Shown: positions 58,107-64,000 of the stretch, piece after piece | Numbering within the stretch: position 1 is the stretch's first letter | How the letters are laid out: every line of letters begins with the position of its first letter | Source of the DNA: Stutzerimonas xanthomarina DSM 18231 | GTDB lineage: Bacteria > Pseudomonadota > Gammaproteobacteria > Pseudomonadales > Pseudomonadaceae | DNA: 64,000 nt | Direction of reading: 5' to 3' | NCBI RefSeq assembly: GCF_900129835.1 | Contig: NZ_FQXA01000001.1 | Span: 372,001-436,000, forward strand | Translations under genes and position numbers: made by a program | Notes under the pieces: generated by a model | Databases searched by the model: none | Told to the model about the DNA's origin: nothing | The model's input: only the letters and a program-made list of their open reading frames with translations

Positions 58107-59927
58107 TCAGGCTTCGTCATCATCCTTGAATTGTTTGGCATGCAGGCTGGCGTAGGCTCCGTTCGCCGCAATCAGTTCGGCATGAGAACCGCGCTCGACG
58201 ATACGGCCCTGCTCCATCACGAGAATCAGATCGGCCTTCTCGATGGTGCTCAGACGGTGAGCGATGACCAGCGTGGTGCGCCCCGCCATGGCATGATCCA
58301 GCGCACCCTGGATATGACGCTCGGACTCGGTATCCAAGGCTGAGGTCGCCTCATCCAGAATCAGCACTGGCGCATTTTTCAACAGTGCGCGTGCGATCGC
58401 CAGACGTTGGCGTTGACCGCCTGACAGTAGAACGCCGTTCTCTCCGACAGGCGTCTGGTAACCCTGAGGCATCTGCTGAATGAACTCCTCAGCGTAGGCA
58501 TCGCGGGCGGCTCGCTGGATATCTTCTAGCGGTGCACCGGCCAGATCGCCATAGGCGATATTATTGGCAACCGTGTCGTTGAACAGCGTGACCTGCTGCG
58601 TAACCAGCGCGATGTGTCGACGCAGGTTGCGCAACTTGTAGTCCACGATATCGACGCCATCCAGCATGACCTGTCCTTGGTCATGCTGGTAGAAACGAGG
58701 GATCAGGTTCGCCAGTGTCGACTTGCCGCTACCCGAACGGCCGACCAGCGCCACCATCTGCCCCGGCTCGACCGTGAAGTTGATATCGTGCAACACCTGT
58801 TTTTCAGTGCCCGGATAGATGAAGCCAAGATCACGCACCTCCAGCCGGCCGCTAACCTTGTCACGCTCCACCGTGCCAGCATCCACTTCCGGAGCTTCAT
58901 CCAACTGCTCGAAGATGCTCTCCGCGCCTGCCACGCCCTTCTGAATCGTCGAACTGACCTCCGAAAGCTGGCGAATCGGCTTGGGCAGCAGGCCCGCCAG
59001 AGTAATGTAGGCCACAAGATCGCCCGCTGAAGCATCTCCGCGCAGCAGCAGCACAAGGAACATCAACAGCGCCATCGCGGTATAAATCACCAGCTGCAGA
59101 CTGGGCGTATAGACCGCATTGGTCTTGACCATGCGCAGCTGCTTGGCGGTGTTATCAGTGCTGGACGTCAGAAAACGAGTCTGTTCGTAGGCCTCACCAC
59201 CGAAGCTGCGCACCACACGATAACCCTGGATAGTCTCGGATGCCACGTGGGTGACGTCACCCATTGCGACCTGGATCTTCTTGCTCTGCTTGCGGAATTT
59301 CTTGCTAGCACTGGATACCATCACGCCAATGACCGGCAGAATAGCCACCATCACCAGGGTCAGTTTCCAGTTCATCCACAGCAATGTAGCGAACAGGAAA
59401 ATCACCGTCATGCCTTCACGCACCACCACCTTGATTGCATCCGTCGCGGCACCGGTGACCATGGTCACGTTGTAGGTGATACGCGAGATCAGGTGACCGG
59501 AGTTATGGCTGTCGAAGTAGCGATTGGGCAGCGTCAGCATATTGTTGAACAACGCGACGCGAAGGTCGTGCACCAGGCCCAGCGATACTTTGGCGAGGAA
59601 GTAATTACCGAGAAACGAACCAATACCCTGAGTCAGCGCAATAAGCACAATCAACAGCGGGACGGCCTGCAGCAACTTGAGCTCAGCCAGCCACTCCAGT
59701 TCGCTCAGGCGTGGCACCTGGGCGAAGAAACTCGCATCCGGATTGTTCAATCCATCGACGAAAAACTTGAGGATGTAGCCGAGCATCGGCTGGGTGGCGG
59801 CGAAGATTATGAACCCGAGGAGGCTTAGCAGAAAGTATCCGGCGTATGGCCTCACGTAACCCAGCAGGCGAAAGTAGATCCTCAAACTGGAGGGCTCGCT
59901 TCGAACGCTTGATTCAGGATCGGACAT
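58107..59927 (-). CDS. msbA: Lipid A export ATP-binding/permease MsbA
   Basis: ABC exporter that flips core-lipid A across the inner membrane. 606 residues from the ATG at 59927. N-terminal six-helix transmembrane domain and a C-terminal nucleotide-binding domain with Walker A GRSGSGKST, signature LSGGQRQRLAI, Walker B VLILDEATSALD and the switch His in IAHRLST. The longer ORF to 59957 overlaps the promoter region of the divergent waaL gene. Confidence 0.97.
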   Translation of the reverse strand: MSDPESSVRSEPSSLRIYFRLLGYVRPYAGYFLLSLLGFIIFAATQPMLGYILKFFVDGLNNPDASFFAQVPRLSELEWLAELKLLQAVPLLIVLIALTQGIGSFLGNYFLAKVSLGLVHDLRVALFNNMLTLPNRYFDSHNSGHLISRITYNVTMVTGAATDAIKVVVREGMTVIFLFATLLWMNWKLTLVMVAILPVIGVMVSSASKKFRKQSKKIQVAMGDVTHVASETIQGYRVVRSFGGEAYEQTRFLTSSTDNTAKQLRMVKTNAVYTPSLQLVIYTAMALLMFLVLLLRGDASAGDLVAYITLAGLLPKPIRQLSEVSSTIQKGVAGAESIFEQLDEAPEVDAGTVERDKVSGRLEVRDLGFIYPGTEKQVLHDINFTVEPGQMVALVGRSGSGKSTLANLIPRFYQHDQGQVMLDGVDIVDYKLRNLRRHIALVTQQVTLFNDTVANNIAYGDLAGAPLEDIQRAARDAYAEEFIQQMPQGYQTPVGENGVLLSGGQRQRLAIARALLKNAPVLILDEATSALDTESERHIQGALDHAMAGRTTLVIAHRLSTIEKADLILVMEQGRIVERGSHAELIAANGAYASLHAKQFKDDDEA

Positions 59928-60041
59928 TTGCAACCAACTGTGGGAACAAGGCGGCACAGACTACCACACAGGCGCAACATGCCCCTTTATCGAGCAATGA
60001 TTTACCATGCCGGACCTACGACCATAGCTGAAGAATTCTTC

Positions 60042-61877
60042 GTGCCGAAACTGTACTCTTCCGCCCCGCTGCTAGACCACCCAATTACGTATGGGTGGCT
60101 GACACTCGGATATGTTGCGCTGTTGACAGGCCTGTTCTGGCAGGAAGATACGAGCGCTTACACCAAGCTCTATTACGCTCTTTTGGCAACCCCTGCGCTT
60201 GTCATCCTCTTAGCGCAACCGACGTACATGAAGATCATACTGCGCGAGCCAATCGTCCTGTCTTATCTGGCGTTTGGGGCATGGCTTCTGTTAAGCCTGA
60301 CCTGGACATCGGCCGACACCAGCCCAGCTAGTCTCGCGAAACGGCCGCTATATGTGTTCATGATATTTGCCGCTAGTGCGCTCCTCGCAATAAAGGACGA
60401 ACAGCTACTTCTTAAGGCATTGCGGATTGCCGCAGTGTTCGCCTCGCTGGCTGCCCTAATCGGACTGGCCATATTCGCGGAAAGCCCACAGAGCGGCCGC
60501 ATGATCGGAACCGGAGCCTTGTCCAACCCGCTTTTGTCCTCTCACGTTTACGGTTTTTTTTGCACTTACTGGATCGCCATATGGGTTGCTGATCGCAAGT
60601 CGCCGTCGTGGCTCTCGATGACGTTTGCGGCTCCGCTACTGGCCGCTTTACTGGCTACCGGGTCCCGCACGCCGCTGGTAGCGCTGGCTTTGACTGGGGT
60701 CTGGATGCTTGCTTTAGCCAGACAGAGGGCGCTTTACTTTCTCGCAGCGACAATCATCACTTCTGTTCTGGGCCTTCTGTTAGCTCCCGAGTCGCTGCTG
60801 GCGAGGGGTATGTCCTATCGTCCAGAGCTTTGGACCGAAGCCATACAGCAGGCGTACCGTCACGTCTGGGTCGGTCGCGGGTATGAGGCGGACTTCAGCT
60901 TCCTGGTTCCGGGAATTGGGCACCCCCTCACTGACCCCCACAATGTCGAACTGGCTGTACTGCTGCAACTGGGCGCCATAGGTTTAACTTTGTGGATCAC
61001 GATGTATGTGGTGACTGTCGCGCGCTGCCTGACCCACCGCCATGATCCCGGCTTACAACTGGCCTCTGCTCTTGTGATGTACGGGTTAGCAGCCGGTCTT
61101 ACCGAGGGCAGCAATTTCCTTTCTCGACCCAACGAAAACTGGTTCCTCATATGGATACCTCTTTCTTTGGCAGCTGCAGTATCCATTGCACTTCGACAAC
61201 GTGCCTCTTCGAGCACACCCCTCAGTAACGATCAGCTGGCAGAGATGCTGCGCGAAGCAGATGTGATCGAAGAAGATGGCCATGGCGTGAAGGTGGCGAA
61301 ACTTAAAGACGGCACTTACTTGAAGTTGTTTCGACGCAAGCAGTTGCTTTCGACAGCTCTTTGGGCTACTCCATCTCGTCGGTTCGCTGACAACTCAATC
61401 CATCTTCGCTCTCTCGGAATCACCGCACCGATTATCAAGCAGTTAGTGCAAATCCCTTCAGCCAAACTAGACGGGGTGATTTACCAACCACTGCCCGGCG
61501 ATACGCTGCGCAACCGTTGGCGCCGTCTGGGAGATACGGAACGGGAGCTGGATGTTCGCCAGTTCGGGCAATTTTTAGGCGCCCTCCACCAAGCAGGGAT
61601 CTATTTCCGCTCGCTGCACTTGGGGAACGTCCTAAAGCAGCCCGACGGTGAACTTGCCTTGATCGACGTATCCGATATGAGATTTAGCCAGCACCCGCTT
61701 AGGTTCGGAAAGCGTCGACGCAATCTCAGGCACATGCTGCGTTATAAAGAAGACAGTCACTGGCTGGTGACACTTCATAGCCCTGCTCTAATGTCAGGGT
61801 ACTCAGAAAAGTGTGGCGAGACGGCGGCCAGGAAACTGGGCGAAGACCTTAGCAACGTACAGCACGGCAGCCGATGA
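60042..61877 (+). CDS. waaL: O-antigen ligase (WaaL) fused to a WaaP/APH-like kinase domain
   Basis: 611 residues. The first 400 form a multi-span membrane protein with the WaaL/Wzy_C domain. The conserved motif H[NSQ]x9Gxx[GTY] is present as HN-VELAVLLQL-G-AI-G, with His at residue 300, where P. aeruginosa WaaL has its essential His. The last 200 residues (from about 400) are a kinase-like domain: Lys in TYLKLFRRK, and HLGNVL and IDVSDMRF as catalytic and metal motifs, close to the Kdo/heptose kinases of LPS cores. Both halves look intact. GTG at 60042 leaves 114 bases for divergent promoters with msbA; in-frame ATGs at 59979 and 59997 are alternatives. The fusion is not usual for Pseudomonas WaaL. 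Confidence 0.87.
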   Translation: MPKLYSSAPLLDHPITYGWLTLGYVALLTGLFWQEDTSAYTKLYYALLATPALVILLAQPTYMKIILREPIVLSYLAFGAWLLLSLTWTSADTSPASLAKRPLYVFMIFAASALLAIKDEQLLLKALRIAAVFASLAALIGLAIFAESPQSGRMIGTGALSNPLLSSHVYGFFCTYWIAIWVADRKSPSWLSMTFAAPLLAALLATGSRTPLVALALTGVWMLALARQRALYFLAATIITSVLGLLLAPESLLARGMSYRPELWTEAIQQAYRHVWVGRGYEADFSFLVPGIGHPLTDPHNVELAVLLQLGAIGLTLWITMYVVTVARCLTHRHDPGLQLASALVMYGLAAGLTEGSNFLSRPNENWFLIWIPLSLAAAVSIALRQRASSSTPLSNDQLAEMLREADVIEEDGHGVKVAKLKDGTYLKLFRRKQLLSTALWATPSRRFADNSIHLRSLGITAPIIKQLVQIPSAKLDGVIYQPLPGDTLRNRWRRLGDTERELDVRQFGQFLGALHQAGIYFRSLHLGNVLKQPDGELALIDVSDMRFSQHPLRFGKRRRNLRHMLRYKEDSHWLVTLHSPALMSGYSEKCGETAARKLGEDLSNVQHGSR

Positions 61878-61878
61878 G

Positions 61879-62502
61879 ATGAAGCTGTTACGCCGCCTAT
61901 TAGTTCAAGCGAAAAAGAAGACGCCAAAACTTCAGAGAGCCCAGGAAAAGTTCCACCTGCGATACCCCTCCTATTCGATAGGAAACGGCACCTATGGGAT
62001 GCCAGAGGTCTATGACTGGCAGGAAGGATCAACTCTAAAGGTAGGTGCGTATTGCTCCATCGCCAGCAACGTACAGATCTTTCTTGGAGGGCTTCATCGC
62101 ACGGACTGGATTACTACCTTTCCGTTCCCCGCTTTTATAGACGAGGCTGCAGACATAACGGATTACAACGGAAGCAGAGGCGATGTAGTGATCGGTAACG
62201 ACGTCTGGCTCTGCTCCAATTGCGTCATCCTTTCCGGAGTAACTGTCGGCCATGGCGCGGTAGTTGCGTGCGGAAGCATTGTCACACGTGATGTAGCGCC
62301 ATATTCAGTCGTCGCCGGAAACCCTGCCCGCCACGTGCGCTGGCGCTTCCCCGAAGAGCAACGTCGCGTGCTGCTCGGGATTGAATGGTGGAACTGGCCC
62401 GAGGCAGATATACGCGCAGCGTCAACGTTACTATGTTCATCCGATGTCGACGCTCTCCGCGCTCACGCGACCGAACGTTCAGCCAAGCAGCAGACGCCCT
62501 AA
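61879..62502 (+). CDS. CatB-related left-handed beta-helix acetyltransferase
   Basis: 207 residues. Hexapeptide-repeat acetyltransferase: LKVGAYCSIASNVQIFLGG, then GDVVIGNDVWLCSNCVILSGVTVG and APYSVVAGNPARHVR, as in CatB/VatD O-acetyltransferases. It starts one base after the waaL stop, so it is coupled to it and may acetylate an LPS or O-antigen sugar. The 3' end overlaps the converging GT2 gene by 24 bases. Confidence 0.87.
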   Translation: MKLLRRLLVQAKKKTPKLQRAQEKFHLRYPSYSIGNGTYGMPEVYDWQEGSTLKVGAYCSIASNVQIFLGGLHRTDWITTFPFPAFIDEAADITDYNGSRGDVVIGNDVWLCSNCVILSGVTVGHGAVVACGSIVTRDVAPYSVVAGNPARHVRWRFPEEQRRVLLGIEWWNWPEADIRAASTLLCSSDVDALRAHATERSAKQQTP

Positions 62503-63339
62503 GCCACGCACCGTCTTCGTGTTCCAATGGCGTAGCGGTAGATTGCTCAGCAACTCTCGAGCAAGCACCGGATCACTTTTGGCGCACTTGAGGAACATGG
62601 AATTGAGGAACTTGGCGCAGGCGCGATCATAGTCTGGATGATCAGCAAAGCACCGATAGGTGGCCATCACCTGCTCAACCATGAAGCGCCGATTTTTGTA
62701 AGTATTGGCTCCGTGAACGCGATACTTCGCCATAACGTCGTTCAGTACATCAATAAAGTAACCTGCATGAGCGATCTTTAGCTCGACCTGTAGATCTTCG
62801 AGACGAATTTCCGGATCAAAGCCGCCAACGGCCTGCAAAGCTTCCCGGCGAAATAATAACGTGGGCGCCGGAGGGCCCGATTCTACTGCATTGAACATCG
62901 CATCGAAGTCAAGACGACGGAATACACGCTCGCGAAAACGCTTCTGGACCGTATTTCCTTGCGCATCGATTGTCAGAACATTACCCGCACAGATACCGAC
63001 CTCAGGCTTGCCGTTCATATAGGCAACCTGCGTCGCGATGCGCTCTGGCAGCATCACGTCGTCCGAGCCGAGCGGAGCGATCAGGTCACCCTTCGCCCGG
63101 GCGATACAGTCGTTTAGGGTTCTTGATAGACCCTGATTGGGCTGAACCAGAAAGCTGAACCCGTGCTCCAGCTGCAAACGCTGGATGCGCTCCACGCTGT
63201 CATCACTTGAGCCATCGTCCACAACGAGCAATTCGATGTTTGGATATGTCTGCTCCAATACGCTGAGGATACTTTCTTCGACGTACGGCGCATGATTGTA
63301 AGATGCAATGATTACCGACACGAGTGGAAGATTAGACAT
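62479..63339 (-). CDS. Family 2 glycosyltransferase (outer-core, WapR-like position)
   Basis: 286 residues. GT2 fold with VSVIIASYNHAPYVEES, VVDDGSSDDSV and the DXD region APLGSDDVMLP. In P. aeruginosa the neighbouring outer-core gene wapR is a GT2 rhamnosyltransferase, so a similar role is plausible but not proven. The start overlaps the GT4 stop by eight bases. Confidence 0.87.
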   Translation of the reverse strand: MSNLPLVSVIIASYNHAPYVEESILSVLEQTYPNIELLVVDDGSSDDSVERIQRLQLEHGFSFLVQPNQGLSRTLNDCIARAKGDLIAPLGSDDVMLPERIATQVAYMNGKPEVGICAGNVLTIDAQGNTVQKRFRERVFRRLDFDAMFNAVESGPPAPTLLFRREALQAVGGFDPEIRLEDLQVELKIAHAGYFIDVLNDVMAKYRVHGANTYKNRRFMVEQVMATYRCFADHPDYDRACAKFLNSMFLKCAKSDPVLARELLSNLPLRHWNTKTVRGLGRLLLG

Positions 63340-64000
63340 GCTGCTGATCCACTAACATTCCATCAAGCAAACTTCGGTACTGTTCACGGAAATCCTCGAT
63401 TGCATGCGATCGGCAAAGATACTCGTATGAGCGCTTGCCTTCCTCGGCGCGCTCCGTTTCAGAAAGCGACATGACTTCCCTCAACCTCTCCGCCAGCACA
63501 AGCGGCTGGCCGACTGGATAGGTTCGCCCGCCGCAATCCTCGAGTATAGGTCGCATACTGTCGATGTCCGAGCCAACCACAGGCAATCGGCCGCTCATGC
63601 CCTCAAGCAAAGCCAAAGGCAAGCCTTCACTAACGGAAGACATTACAAACACGTCGTACGCCTTAACGTATTGCAGAGCATCATCCCGTGCACCTAGCAA
63701 GCGCACCCTTTGCTCCATTCGATGAGCACGTATCAATGCCTCCAGTTCCTCGCGCGAGCGCCCTTCACCAATGATTGCCAGAAGCGCTCCGGGGAAGTCG
63801 TCCTTTATCGCTGCAAACGCTTCAATCAGGTGGGCATGTGCCTTGACTGGAACCAACCGGCCAATGGTTCCGATAACAAATGCATCCGCGGGTAATTCCA
63901 AAAGTTTTCGCGCTTTCGATCTCGGATGCTGTAACCGCTCGGCCCGTGAGATATTAATTGCGTTGTTGATCTGGCGGACGCTCTCCCGCGCAAAACCACC
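63332..64000 (-). CDS. Family 4 glycosyltransferase (5' end beyond window)
   Basis: The frame is open to the right edge, so the N-terminal half is missing; 222 residues are visible. The GT4 C-terminal domain is clear: IGTIGRLVPVKAHAHLIEAF, LAIIGEGRSREELE, and the donor-binding EGLPLALLEGMSGRLPVVGSD with its E-x7-E type motif. Probably an LPS core transferase, co-transcribed with the GT2 gene. Confidence 0.88.
   Translation of the reverse strand, partial: GGFARESVRQINNAINISRAERLQHPRSKARKLLELPADAFVIGTIGRLVPVKAHAHLIEAFAAIKDDFPGALLAIIGEGRSREELEALIRAHRMEQRVRLLGARDDALQYVKAYDVFVMSSVSEGLPLALLEGMSGRLPVVGSDIDSMRPILEDCGGRTYPVGQPLVLAERLREVMSLSETERAEEGKRSYEYLCRSHAIEDFREQYRSLLDGMLVDQQHV

Overview
The window is chromosomal DNA of a gamma-proteobacterium of the genus Pseudomonas in the broad sense (Pseudomonas/Stutzerimonas). 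The evidence is high coding density, high GC, and a gene order that matches, as far as I remember it, the P. aeruginosa PAO1 stretch from rsgA-motB-motA through fimX, serB, parC, parE, cpdA, thiC, tolC-like, waaA, hldE and msbA to the LPS core genes. The short REP palindromes between genes and the FimX and RhdA proteins also point to this group. No rRNA or tRNA genes, IS elements, phage genes or CRISPR arrays were seen. Species-level identity cannot be fixed from the sequence alone.

Bases 1-25,000 form a conserved housekeeping backbone. It carries rsgA (cut by the left edge), the motAB stator, an HDOD protein, a rhodanese (rhdA), psd, an uncharacterised protein next to fimX, the degenerate GGDEF/EAL c-di-GMP receptor fimX, an inserted zinc alcohol dehydrogenase, serB, an AhpA/YtjB-type membrane protein and a PqiC-like lipoprotein. 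Next come a tightly overlapping minus-strand set (parE, a phytase-like esterase, a retropepsin-like protease, parC) and another (nudF, a DUF1249 protein, cpdA, yqiA). A DUF3298 lipoprotein ends this part.

Bases 25,100-45,800 are a one-direction (minus strand) surface-polysaccharide cluster inserted into that backbone. Read in the transcription direction it has a beta-CASP metallo-hydrolase, wecB, wecC, a wbpA-like dehydrogenase, a 900-residue methyltransferase/coiled-coil/GT2 protein, an asparagine-synthase-like protein without the N-terminal Cys, a GT28-like glycosyltransferase, an ABC-exporter-like membrane domain joined to a degenerate kinase fold, a PAPS-type sulfotransferase, a stand-alone APS kinase (cysC), two GT4 enzymes, a sugar-nucleotide epimerase/reductase, wbpL and wbpM. 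Together these suggest a glycan started by WbpL on undecaprenyl phosphate with a WbpM-derived 6-deoxy-HexNAc. It probably contains HexNAc uronic acids and may be sulfated and amidated. No recognisable Wzx, Wzy or Wzm/Wzt lies in the cluster. Parts of it are clearly AT-richer than the flanks.

Bases 46,000-64,000 return to the backbone: a CytX-type HMP transporter, a tandem REP array, thiC with its TPP riboswitch, a tolC-like gene, waaA, an EmrE-type SMR pump, an FAD oxidoreductase plus aldo/keto reductase pair, a protein with a Nudix-like motif, hldE and msbA. Then comes an LPS-core locus holding an unusual fusion of an O-antigen ligase (WaaL) to a WaaP/APH-like kinase domain, an acetyltransferase and two glycosyltransferases, the last cut by the right edge. 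The polysaccharide cluster and the WaaL/MsbA/WaaA/HldE genes plausibly act on the same envelope: the first makes a lipid-linked glycan, the second makes the lipid A-core it is attached to.
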